NCBI GenBank assembly: GCA_035651595.1 | Contig: DASRFJ010000074.1 | Location: 1-63,144 of the forward strand | DNA: 63,144 nucleotides | Direction of reading: 5' to 3' | From: JAFARZ01 sp035651595 | Lineage (GTDB): Bacteria; Actinomycetota; Actinomycetes; Streptosporangiales; Streptosporangiaceae | Shown: positions 52,559 through 60,564 of the stretch, one piece after another | Layout of the letters: every line of letters begins with the position of its first letter | How positions within the stretch are numbered: the stretch's first letter is position 1 | Position numbers and translations under genes: made by a program | The notes under the pieces: model-generated | Database searches by the model: none | What the model was told of the DNA's origin: nothing | What the model saw: only the letters and a program-made list of their open reading frames with translations

Positions 52559-52623
52559 GTTCGGGCAATCGCCCCCGGCTGGCTGGCCGCTCCAGCCGGG
52601 CCGACGAAGGGATCTTCCCCGGT

Positions 52624-54000
52624 ATGCGTATACCAAGGAACCTCACGAAACCGTGGCGGCCCGCGCTGGCCCTGGCGGCCGCCGCGACCACCGTCGCAGC
52701 AGGCGGCCTCGCGCTCGCCACCGCGGGCCAGGTAGCCGCGGCCGGCCCTGCCTTCCCGGCCCACTACGCCGCCCCCTACCTGCAGATCGCCTCATCGGAC
52801 GCCGGCGACATGTCCGCCGATATGTCCGCAACCGGCCTGAAGGACTACACGCTGGCCTTCCTCGTCTCCCAGGGCGGCTGCACCCCCGGGTGGGAGGCCA
52901 ACTCCGGTTCCGGGGCCAGCACCTTCGATTCGCAGATCAGTGCCATCCAGGCGGCCGGCGGCAACGTCATCATCTCGTTCGGCGGCGCGGGCGCCACCGT
53001 GCTGGACCAGACCTGTACGAACGTCTCGCAGCTCACCGCCGCCTACCAGAACGTGGTGAATTCCACCGGCGTCACCCGGCTGGACTTCGACATCGAGGAC
53101 AGCGCGCTGGCGGATACCGGCGCCACGTCGCTGCGTGACCAGGCGCTCGCCGCGCTCCAGGCCCAGGACCCGGCGGTGCAGGTCGACTTCACCCTCGGCG
53201 TCTCCCCGCAAGGCCTGCCCACCGGGAACGGCTCGGAGTTCGCGCTTCTTCAGGACGCCAAGGCCAAGGGCGTACGGGTGTCCGTCGTCAACATCATGAC
53301 GATGGACTTCGGCGGCGGGTCCAACGATCTCGCCGACGCCGAATCCGCCGCGCAGGGCACCGCGAGCCAGCTCGCGGGGCTGTACGGGATCTCCACCTCG
53401 GCGGCCTACCAGATGATGGGCCTGACGCCGATCGCCGGCACCAACGACGACGGCACGTTCTTCTCCACCGCCAACGCCTCGTCGCTGGAGAGCTTCGCCG
53501 CGTCCAACGGCGTAGCGGAACTGTCCTTCTGGGAGGTCGACGGCTACGACAAGCCGATCGGCTACCAGTACTCCTCGATCTTCAACCAGATCACCGGCGG
53601 CGGTGGCAACCCGCCGCCGCCCGGCTCGGGACCGATCCACGGGTACCAGGGCCTGTGCCTGGACGACCGCAGTGCCAGCACCGCCAACTTCAACCCGGTG
53701 CAGGTCTACACGTGCAACGGCACCAACGCGCAGAACTGGACCGTGGAGTCCAATGGCACCCTGCAGGTGCTCGGCGGTTGCCTCGACGTGGCCGGCGCCG
53801 GGACGGCCAACGGCACCAAGGTGGACTACTACCCGTGCAACGGCACCGTGGCCCAGGTCTGGCAGCACCAGTCCAACGGCGAACTGGTGAACCCGAACTC
53901 CGGCAAGTGCCTTGACGATACCGGGTTCGGCGGGGCCGGCACCCAGGTCCAGATCTGGGCCTGCGCCGGCAGCGCCAACCAGCAATGGAACCTGCCGTGA
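52624..54000 (+). CDS. secreted GH18 (chitinase-like) with ricin-type lectin domain
   Basis: A 458-residue exported enzyme. The signal peptide ends near 'GQVAAAG' (about residue 40). The GH18 barrel (about 45-325) has 'NVIISFGGAG' and 'TRLDFDIEDSAL', where the final Glu of D-x-D-x-E is the catalytic acid. Then a Gly/Pro linker and a CBM13 ricin lectin (about 335-458) with three 'CLD' units and QxW ends. Probably acts on chitin or peptidoglycan-type glycans outside the cell. Downstream gene coupled by GTGA. Confidence 0.9.
   Translation: MRIPRNLTKPWRPALALAAAATTVAAGGLALATAGQVAAAGPAFPAHYAAPYLQIASSDAGDMSADMSATGLKDYTLAFLVSQGGCTPGWEANSGSGASTFDSQISAIQAAGGNVIISFGGAGATVLDQTCTNVSQLTAAYQNVVNSTGVTRLDFDIEDSALADTGATSLRDQALAALQAQDPAVQVDFTLGVSPQGLPTGNGSEFALLQDAKAKGVRVSVVNIMTMDFGGGSNDLADAESAAQGTASQLAGLYGISTSAAYQMMGLTPIAGTNDDGTFFSTANASSLESFAASNGVAELSFWEVDGYDKPIGYQYSSIFNQITGGGGNPPPPGSGPIHGYQGLCLDDRSASTANFNPVQVYTCNGTNAQNWTVESNGTLQVLGGCLDVAGAGTANGTKVDYYPCNGTVAQVWQHQSNGELVNPNSGKCLDDTGFGGAGTQVQIWACAGSANQQWNLP
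53629..53988 (+). repeat. ricin-domain direct repeat, unit 1
   Basis: This 360-bp segment encoding the C-terminal lectin of the GH18 protein matches 54099-54458 without gaps, offset 470 bp. By my reading only about six differences occur in the last ~130 bp, mostly synonymous, while the 5' part is more diverged. Confidence 0.8.
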
Positions 54001-56153
54001 CGCGACGACTGCTGAGCGTCCTGGGGGCGCTGGCCCTCATGGCGGGTGTCGGTACGGCCGCCGCCCACCACGCGCGGGCGGCGACCGTCGGGGCCACCGG
54101 ACCGATCACCGGGTACCAGGGGCTGTGCCTGGATGACCGGTCGGCTAGCACCGCGCTGTTCAACCCGATTCAGGTCTATACCTGCAACGGCACGAACGCG
54201 CAGCAGTGGACGGTCGGGTCGGGCAACACGCTCCAGGTGCTCGGCATGTGCCTCGACGTCGCCGGGGCAGGAACGGCCAACGGCACCCTGGTCGACCTCT
54301 ACACGTGCAACGGCACCGGCGCGCAGGTCTGGCAGCCGCAGTCCAACGGCGAACTGGTGAATCCGAACTCCGGCAAGTGCCTTGACGACACCGGGTTCGG
54401 CGGGGCCGGCACCCAGGTCCAGATCTGGGCCTGCGCCGGCAGCGCCAATCAGCAGTGGGCACTGCCGGGCGGGACACCCACGGGGAACACGCCCAACCTT
54501 GGCCCGAACGTGTTCGTGTTCAGCACGTCGATGCCGGCGAGCACGATCCAGAACGACATCAACCAGGTCTACGCGACGCAGCAGTCGAACCAGTTCGGCA
54601 CCCAGCGCTATGAGCTGATGTTCGAGCCAGGCACCTACAACGTCTCGATCCCGGTCGGGTTCTACACCGAGGTCGTCGGCCTCGGCCAGAACCCGAGCCA
54701 GACCGTGATCACCGGCGGCGGGATCCATGCCGACGCCGCGTGGAACGGCGGCAACGCCACGACGAACTTCTGGCGCGGCGTGGAGAACATCACGATCGAC
54801 CCGTCGTCCGGCAGCACCGAGTGGGCCGTTTCGCAGGCCGACCCGATGCGCCGGGTGAACATCGACGGAAACCTGGTGCTCGACGACGACACCTCGGGAA
54901 ACACGACGAGCAACTGGTCGTCCGGTGGCTTCATCAGCGACTCGGTCGTCACCGGCCAGGTCAACTCCGGCACCCAGCAGCAGTTCATCATGCGCAACGA
55001 CAGGCTCGGCAGCTGGACCGGCTCGAACTGGAACATGGTGTTCGTGGGCAGCACCGGCGTGCCGGGTCAGAGCTTCCCGAACCCGCCGTACACGACCGTG
55101 GGCCAGACCCCGACGGTCGACGAGAAGCCGTATGTGTACATCGACTCCGCCGGGAACTGGGACGTGTTCGTGCCGTCGAACCGGACGAACTCGTCGGGCG
55201 TCTCGTGGGCGAGCGGGAACACGCCGGGGACCTCGCTGCCGTTGAGCGACTTCTATATCGCGACGCCGAGCAGCACGGTCGCCCAGATCAACGCCGCGCT
55301 GGCGGGCGGACAGGACCTGCTGTTCACCCCCGGCGTCTACCAGGCCAACGGCACGATCAACGTCACCCGGGCGGACAGCGTCGTGCTCGGCCTCGGCCTG
55401 GCCACGCTGGTGTCGAACGGCGGCAACACGATCCTGCAAACCGCCGACGTCGACGGCGTCCGCGTCGGCGGGCTGATCTTCGACGCTGGCAGCACGAACA
55501 GCTCCGTCCTGGTCCAGGTCGGCCCGTCCGGCTCCAGCGCCGGCCACGCAGCCGACCCGGCCGTCCTGTCTGACGTGTTCGCTCGCATCGGCGGTGCCAC
55601 CGCCGGCAAGGCCACGCAGACGTTGCAGGTCAACAGCGCCAACGTGGTTGGCGACGACCTGTGGCTGTGGCGGGCGGACCACGGCAACGGCGGCACCGTC
55701 GGCTGGACGACCAACACCGCCGCCAACGGTCTGGTCGTCAACGGCGCCAACGTCACCATGTACGGACTCGCGGTCGAGCATTACCAGGCCGTGCAGGTCC
55801 AGTGGAACGGCAACGGCGGAGCCGACTACTTCTACCAGAGCGAGATGCCCTACGACCCGCCCAGCCAGTCCGCCTGGATGGACGGATCCGCCGACGGCTA
55901 CCCGTCCATCGCGGTCGCCAGCGGGGTAACCAGCTTCGCGGCCTACGGCCTGGGCGTGTACTGCTTCTTCAACGTGAACCCAAGTGAGATCAGCGCGAAC
56001 GCGCTCACCTCGCCGAGCTCGTCCGGAGTGCAGTGGCACGACATGGTCACGGTCTCGCTGGGCGGCACCGGAACCATCCAGCACATCATCAACGGCACCG
56101 GCGGCACGGTGAACTCGGGCAGCACCGTAGCCGACCTGACCAGCTACAACTAG
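53997..56153 (+). CDS. secreted ricin-lectin plus beta-helix (GH55-like) protein
   Basis: A 718-residue exported protein. The signal peptide 'LLSVLGALALMAGVGTAAAHHARA' is followed by a CBM13 ricin lectin (about 30-155) and a ~550-residue parallel beta-helix. The latter has features of GH55/laminarinase-like double helices: 'YELMFEPGTYNVSIPVGFYTEVVGLG', 'NFWRGVENITI', 'LLFTPGVYQANGTINVTRADSVVLGLG'. Beta-1,3-glucan is thus the tentative target. GTG 53997 overlaps the GH18 stop (GTGA). A strong terminator follows. Confidence 0.8.
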   Translation: MTRRLLSVLGALALMAGVGTAAAHHARAATVGATGPITGYQGLCLDDRSASTALFNPIQVYTCNGTNAQQWTVGSGNTLQVLGMCLDVAGAGTANGTLVDLYTCNGTGAQVWQPQSNGELVNPNSGKCLDDTGFGGAGTQVQIWACAGSANQQWALPGGTPTGNTPNLGPNVFVFSTSMPASTIQNDINQVYATQQSNQFGTQRYELMFEPGTYNVSIPVGFYTEVVGLGQNPSQTVITGGGIHADAAWNGGNATTNFWRGVENITIDPSSGSTEWAVSQADPMRRVNIDGNLVLDDDTSGNTTSNWSSGGFISDSVVTGQVNSGTQQQFIMRNDRLGSWTGSNWNMVFVGSTGVPGQSFPNPPYTTVGQTPTVDEKPYVYIDSAGNWDVFVPSNRTNSSGVSWASGNTPGTSLPLSDFYIATPSSTVAQINAALAGGQDLLFTPGVYQANGTINVTRADSVVLGLGLATLVSNGGNTILQTADVDGVRVGGLIFDAGSTNSSVLVQVGPSGSSAGHAADPAVLSDVFARIGGATAGKATQTLQVNSANVVGDDLWLWRADHGNGGTVGWTTNTAANGLVVNGANVTMYGLAVEHYQAVQVQWNGNGGADYFYQSEMPYDPPSQSAWMDGSADGYPSIAVASGVTSFAAYGLGVYCFFNVNPSEISANALTSPSSSGVQWHDMVTVSLGGTGTIQHIINGTGGTVNSGSTVADLTSYN
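54099..54458 (+). repeat. ricin-domain direct repeat, unit 2
   Basis: Second copy of the 360-bp lectin segment, at the N-terminus of the beta-helix protein. It encodes the same triple 'CLD...QxW' layout as unit 1. Confidence 0.8.
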
Positions 56154-56165
56154 GCCCTTCCGGAT

Positions 56166-56208
56166 GGGACCCGGCGGCATCCGGCCGGAGCGGATGCCGC
56201 CGGGTCCC
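56166..56208. terminator. perfect 18-bp hairpin
   Basis: GGGACCCGGCGGCATCCG and its exact complement flank a 7-base loop, 12 bp after the beta-helix gene. Confidence 0.8.
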
Positions 56209-56234
56209 CTAGGATCTCGGGTCCCCTAGGATCT
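56201..56234. repeat. 17-bp tandem duplication
   Basis: CGGGTCCCCTAGGATCT occurs twice head to tail, the first overlapping the right arm of the terminator. Confidence 0.8.
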
Positions 56235-56276
56235 CCAGCAGAGCCGATCTCCAGGAGAGCCGTGGGGGGAGACCCG

Positions 56277-57644
56277 ATGCCGGACCAGCCGCTGGCCGAA
56301 GCGGCCGAGGCGTTTGTCACCTTCAGCGTCAACGGACGGCTAGGGCGTGCCGGGCAACTGCTGAGCCAGCATCCCGAGATCGCCGGCTACGACGTCCGGA
56401 CCGCGATCGCCCTGGGTGACGCCGCGCGGTTCAGTGACGAGCTGGCGCGTGACCCGGACCTGCCGGTGCGGCGTGATCCGCGTACCGGCTGGACGGCGCT
56501 GCACCTGGCCTGCGCGTCGCGCTGGCACATGGACCCGGCCCGCGCGGCAGGGCTCTTGGCGATCGTGGCAGCGCTGCTGGACGCGGGCGCCGACTTGGAC
56601 CGGCCGCCCGCCGCCGATTCGCAGTGGTCGCCGCTGCGGGGCGCGATCGCGAGCACCGGCTCGGGTCGCGGCAACGAGCCGATCGTGCGCCTGCTGCTCG
56701 ACCGCGGCGCCGAGGTTCACGACGACGACCTGTACCTCGCCGGGTTCGCCGAGGGTGGCGAACAGTGGTGCCTGCGGTTGCTGGCCGAGCACACGCCGAA
56801 CGTACGGGGGATAGCGGAGAAGGCGCTCGCGGCGCCGATCTCGCTCAACGACGCCGACGGCGTGCGAGTACTGCTCGAGGCGGGCGCGGATCCGCGCCGC
56901 TACCGTGACGACGACGGCGATGCCGCCGCCGTCGTGCCGGCGGCGATCGCGGCCGCTTGCGGTCTCGCGCTGATCGAATCGCTGCTCGCCCACGGCGCCG
57001 ATCCGGACGCGATCGGCGGACAGGGCCGCTCCGCGTACGCCGTCGCGATCGCGAGCGGACGCGACGACCTGGCGGGGCTGCTGGCACGCTACGGCGCGCA
57101 CGACGACACGACGCCGCTCGATCACCTCAAGAACGCGTGCCTGCGCGGCGACCGCGCGGCGGCACAGCGGCTGCTCGGCCAGCACGAGTCGCTGCGCTCA
57201 GCGGCCGCCGGCGCGGACGGCTCCGCGCTGATCCTTGCCGCGGAGAGCGGCAACGATCAGGGGATCGAACTGCTGCTTGACGCCGGGTTCCGCGCCACCG
57301 CCGAAGGACGGTTCGAACCCGCCGGAGTGGACGGCGCCACCGCACTGCACGCGGCCGCCTGGGCCGGCAGCGCCGAGTCGGCCGCGCGCCTGCTGGCCGC
57401 CGGCGCGCCGGCCGACGTGCTCGACGGCAACTGGCAGAGCACGCCGATCGTGTGGGCGCTCATCGGCAGCAGCGAGCACCGCGCCACCAACCCCGATCCG
57501 GACTGGGCCGCGACGGTACGCATTCTGCTCGACACCGGCGCCGAGACGAGCAAGATAACCCTCGATCCTGACGAACCCCAGCCAAGTCCGGCCGTCGTCG
57601 CCCTGCTCCGCGCTCGCGGAATCCTGCCACCGCCAACGGGGTGA
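56277..57644 (+). CDS. ankyrin-repeat protein
   Basis: A 455-residue protein made of ankyrin-like repeats: 'TGWTALHLACASR', 'LLDAGADLDRPPAADSQWSPLRGAI', 'IVRLLLDRGAEV', 'VLLEAGADPRRY', 'LLAHGADPDAIGGQGRSAYAVAIASGR', 'GIELLLDAGFRA', 'DGATALHAAAWAGSAESAARLLAAGAP'. It has no signal peptide, so it is a cytosolic protein-protein interaction scaffold. ATG 56277 has GGGGGGAG upstream; a GTG at 56262 overlaps that Shine-Dalgarno and is less likely. Confidence 0.88.
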   Translation: MPDQPLAEAAEAFVTFSVNGRLGRAGQLLSQHPEIAGYDVRTAIALGDAARFSDELARDPDLPVRRDPRTGWTALHLACASRWHMDPARAAGLLAIVAALLDAGADLDRPPAADSQWSPLRGAIASTGSGRGNEPIVRLLLDRGAEVHDDDLYLAGFAEGGEQWCLRLLAEHTPNVRGIAEKALAAPISLNDADGVRVLLEAGADPRRYRDDDGDAAAVVPAAIAAACGLALIESLLAHGADPDAIGGQGRSAYAVAIASGRDDLAGLLARYGAHDDTTPLDHLKNACLRGDRAAAQRLLGQHESLRSAAAGADGSALILAAESGNDQGIELLLDAGFRATAEGRFEPAGVDGATALHAAAWAGSAESAARLLAAGAPADVLDGNWQSTPIVWALIGSSEHRATNPDPDWAATVRILLDTGAETSKITLDPDEPQPSPAVVALLRARGILPPPTG

Positions 57645-57692
57645 ACCCAGAGCCGCCAGGGTCCTGAGAAGCGGGCGAGCAACCGTGCCGGC

Positions 57693-58856
57693 TCAGCGGA
57701 GGCCTTGCCTGAGCGCGGCTATCGCATCGGGATAGTCCGCGAGTCGATAGGACTTGTCGCCAGGTTCCGGCGGACCGGAGTACGACTTGGTGACCGGCGG
57801 GTTCGGAAAGAAATCGATGCCCAGAATCAACTGGTAGCCGGCTTTCTCCCATGGCGCGAGGACGAGCTGCGCCGAGGCAACCGAGACTCCCTCTTTATCG
57901 CTTAGATAGATAGCCGCGTACTGCACATGTCCGCCAAGCAGCTTTCCCAGACCGTTCACGGCACCGGGCGTATTAAACTGCGCCGACGCTCCTTGGCCCG
58001 CGAGCAGCGGGCCGCCAGGCCAGGCGGACGGAGCAACGTGGTCCTGTTCCCAGTAGAGGCCGATGGCGTTGTTCTTCTTCAGCCAGGCCGTCATCCGGTT
58101 CAGGAAGTAGATGTCGTCCTGACCGCCGAAGGTGTGGAAATCCAGACCCCACTCCGGGATGATGATGCGCTTGCCCGTCAGCCTGGCGAACTGGGCAATC
58201 CAGTTCAACCCGCCCGGGTCGGCGGTCAGCGTCTCTTGCCAGTGAAGAGCCCAGTCGGGCGCGCCAGAAGAGGTGTGCGGGTAGGTATTGTGCGGACCGC
58301 CGTACCAGTCGAAGACGTCGGTTCCCACATAGTCGACGTAAGCGCTGCCGGGCCAGCACTCGACGACCGCCGCCGCGCCGGGGTAAATGGTCCACAGGAA
58401 CTTGAAATGCGCCCCGGGCACCGATCGCATGGTCGTCACGACCTGCCGCCAGGCGAGGATGAAGGCATTGGGTTCAGACGACGGCGCGTGCCGCTCGCTC
58501 CACGCGTACCACGAACCGTTCATTTCCCGGCTGAGATTGATGATGGCGCCGGGGAGCCCATCCCGCACCAGCAACTCGCCGAGCTGATAGAACTTCCAGT
58601 TATGGGCGCCAGCCGCTGTCGCAACCAGCGCGGCGCTGCTTGATTCGAAGTAACCGGTCGTAGCCTTATCCGGTGTGCCATCGTTCAGCAGCGTCGCTAG
58701 TCCGGGACCCGCGGCGCCAGTCGCCGTGACCTTCGGCGTGCCGTCCAGGTGAGGCTTCAGCAGGCCGGCCCACGTCGTCCTCGTCAACGCGGCAATACCG
58801 GCAATAATCACCACGCAGGCAACCAGTACCAGCCACCTTGTTCCGGGCTGGCGCAT
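57693..58856 (-). CDS. membrane-anchored GH26-like glycosidase, short N-terminus
   Basis: A 387-residue protein. One N-terminal helix ('WLVLVACVVIIAGIAAL') anchors it outside. The catalytic part shows 'IINLSREMNGSWYAW' (GH26-type acid/base Glu) and 'RIIIPEWGLDF' (nucleophile Glu), with 'YVDYVGTDVFDWY' between. Before the first Glu only ~70 residues separate it from the anchor, where GH26 enzymes usually have 100-150, so the first beta-alpha units appear missing. Mannan or related glycan is the likely target. GTG 58865 is an alternative start. Confidence 0.78.
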   Translation of the reverse strand: MRQPGTRWLVLVACVVIIAGIAALTRTTWAGLLKPHLDGTPKVTATGAAGPGLATLLNDGTPDKATTGYFESSSAALVATAAGAHNWKFYQLGELLVRDGLPGAIINLSREMNGSWYAWSERHAPSSEPNAFILAWRQVVTTMRSVPGAHFKFLWTIYPGAAAVVECWPGSAYVDYVGTDVFDWYGGPHNTYPHTSSGAPDWALHWQETLTADPGGLNWIAQFARLTGKRIIIPEWGLDFHTFGGQDDIYFLNRMTAWLKKNNAIGLYWEQDHVAPSAWPGGPLLAGQGASAQFNTPGAVNGLGKLLGGHVQYAAIYLSDKEGVSVASAQLVLAPWEKAGYQLILGIDFFPNPPVTKSYSGPPEPGDKSYRLADYPDAIAALRQGLR

Positions 58857-58980
58857 GTCGCCCACTCTACCAAGCGACCCTTGTGGTCAATTCCACCGTT
58901 TGCCCGCGGGCCGGCGGGTCCGCTTGCAGCGCCCGCGCCCGACCCGGTTGCCCGCAATGCCCCGGTCTGGTCTGGCGGCA

Positions 58981-59142
58981 GGCTCGATGGGCCTCGGTTA
59001 ACGTGGCGTTCTTCCCCTTCGTGGTAACGCGACCCTCGCGTGCGGGGGTCGGTCCTCCACGAAGGGGTAATCGTCCACGTTGCTGGCGGGACTGCCGGTG
59101 CGCTCCTATCCCGGTAGCCGCACACCGCACTCCAGGCACAGG
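58981..59142 (-). repeat. dispersed hairpin repeat, copy B
   Basis: Reverse-oriented copy, the most complete in the window. It reads (minus strand) CCTGTGCCTGGAGTGC, GTGCGGCTACCGGGA, AGGAGCGCACC, AGCAACGTGG, stem CCCCTTCGTGG/CCACGAAGGGG, then GAGGCCCATCGAGCC. The stem carries C-G where copy A has T-A, a compensatory change. It occupies most of the 326-bp gap between the GH26-like and phosphoesterase genes. Confidence 0.85.
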
Positions 59143-59191
59143 CGGCGTGCGGTCAGGCCCGGCGGCCTGCCGGTCGGCACGGCACGTGCGG

Positions 59192-60433
59192 TCAGGGCCA
59201 GTCGGGGCCGGCCGGCCAGGTGGCTACCCGGGTGGGGGAGTCCTGGTGCGGGTTCCGCCGGCCGCTCGCGGTGAACCGCTCCAGGCGGGTCGAGCCGGGC
59301 AGCGCCACGCGCGCGGACACGAGCGATACCTCGCCGCCCGACATTTCCACCCAGCAGATCTGCTGATTGCGCACGTAGGCCGGCGGCATCCCGAAGCGGC
59401 CGCCGAGGCCCTCCACCACCGCGGTGCACGAGCCGGAGTTGGCGTAGAAGCCGCGGCCGGTCGCGCGCAGCTCCGGGTGGTGGGTGTGCCCGGACACGAA
59501 CCCTTGGTACCCGTCCGCGACCAGGTCCGCCGCCCGCTGCCGCGCCGCGTTGTTCTGCCCGTAGCCGCGCTCGTCCAGCGCCAGCGCCGCTATCGACTGC
59601 CACGCCCGCCGCGCCATGAGCGCCACCAGCGCCGCGATCACGATCAGGTCGATCAGCGCGCCGTAGCCCAGGATCACGCTGTCGTGCACCCACCGGCCGG
59701 TGTCGGGATACCTGGACCGGAAGTTCACGATGAACGGGATCCGCAGCAGCACCATCAGCACGATCGGGATCGCGAGCACCCACCACAGGTGCCGGGCCAG
59801 CTTCCGGTACGCCATCCGGGACGCGACGAACGACGGGAAGTCCGTCGGGTCGGCCATCTCGTGCGCCCCGTCGATCCAGCCCTTGCCGAGCAGCTCGAGC
59901 CGCGGGATCACCTCGCGCACGATGTGGTGCCCGAGCGGCTTGTCGAGGGAGTTGCGCGGGTCGTGGAAGCAGTTGTAGGGATCGAGCTGATGGCCGTGCT
60001 CGACCCGGACGCGCCGCCCGCCGTCCAGGATCAGGTCGGCCTCCAGGCACAGCCGGGCGCCGGTCAGGTCCCTGACCGCGTCCGCCGACTTGACGTCCCA
60101 GGCCACGTCGCCATCGTGGTTGCCGATGATGTAGATCACCTGGCCGCCGCGCTCAACGACCGCGAGCAGTGCCGCGCACAGGTCCTCGTGCGCACGCAGG
60201 ATCTCCGTCGCGGTCGCCTCGCTGAACCCGAGCAGCTCGACCGTGTCGCCGGCCAGCAGCACGGTCAGCGGGCCCGGATCTGCCCCCAGCCGCTCGGCCA
60301 GTGTCCGGCACGACCGCCCGGACACCTCGGTGCGCTCCGGCGGCAGGTGCAGGTCACTGACCACGAGGACAGTGCTGCCGGCCGGGACGACCACATCGAG
60401 CAGGTCGGCGACGTCGGGTCGCGGCGAAGCCAT
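59192..60433 (-). CDS. membrane metallophosphoesterase
   Basis: A 413-residue calcineurin-type phosphoesterase. Metal motifs are spread across the chain: 'VVSDLHLPP' (D-x-H), 'LLAGDTVELLG' (GD), 'IIGNHDGDV' (GNHD), 'RVEHGHQLDPYN' and 'FVSGHTHHPELR' (GHxH). Two or three membrane helices lie between the HGHQ and GHTHH motifs (about 215-275), an unusual split of the catalytic fold by membrane segments. Substrate unknown. Confidence 0.88.
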   Translation of the reverse strand: MASPRPDVADLLDVVVPAGSTVLVVSDLHLPPERTEVSGRSCRTLAERLGADPGPLTVLLAGDTVELLGFSEATATEILRAHEDLCAALLAVVERGGQVIYIIGNHDGDVAWDVKSADAVRDLTGARLCLEADLILDGGRRVRVEHGHQLDPYNCFHDPRNSLDKPLGHHIVREVIPRLELLGKGWIDGAHEMADPTDFPSFVASRMAYRKLARHLWWVLAIPIVLMVLLRIPFIVNFRSRYPDTGRWVHDSVILGYGALIDLIVIAALVALMARRAWQSIAALALDERGYGQNNAARQRAADLVADGYQGFVSGHTHHPELRATGRGFYANSGSCTAVVEGLGGRFGMPPAYVRNQQICWVEMSGGEVSLVSARVALPGSTRLERFTASGRRNPHQDSPTRVATWPAGPDWP

Positions 60434-60550
60434 GAGGTACGCGTCCTTTCCTGAGCTGGTCCCTACCCAGCCCGCTACAGCGTAAGACGCGGAACGCCAC
60501 CGTGCGGTTCAGGACGCGCCTTAATAGTTAGTCGAGCCGGCGAACGTTCT

Positions 60551-60564
60551 GATAATCCTGGGTT
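60551..60564 (+). promoter_or_regulatory. -10 box of a probable leaderless promoter for valS
   Basis: GATAAT (60551-60556) ends 8 bases before ATG 60565. No Shine-Dalgarno is present, so transcription probably starts at or next to the ATG. A -35 box is not clear (TTAGTC about 17 bp upstream). Confidence 0.45.

Noticed and set aside
53829..56180. 783-residue minus-strand ORF opposite the beta-helix gene
   Set aside because: Antisense shadow; the plus strand has signal peptide, lectin and beta-helix and is coupled to the GH18 gene.
60434..60564. Long-range inverted repeat GCGTCCT/AGGACGC between the phosphoesterase and valS
   Set aside because: Only 7 bp with a loop over 50 bases; likely chance in this base composition.
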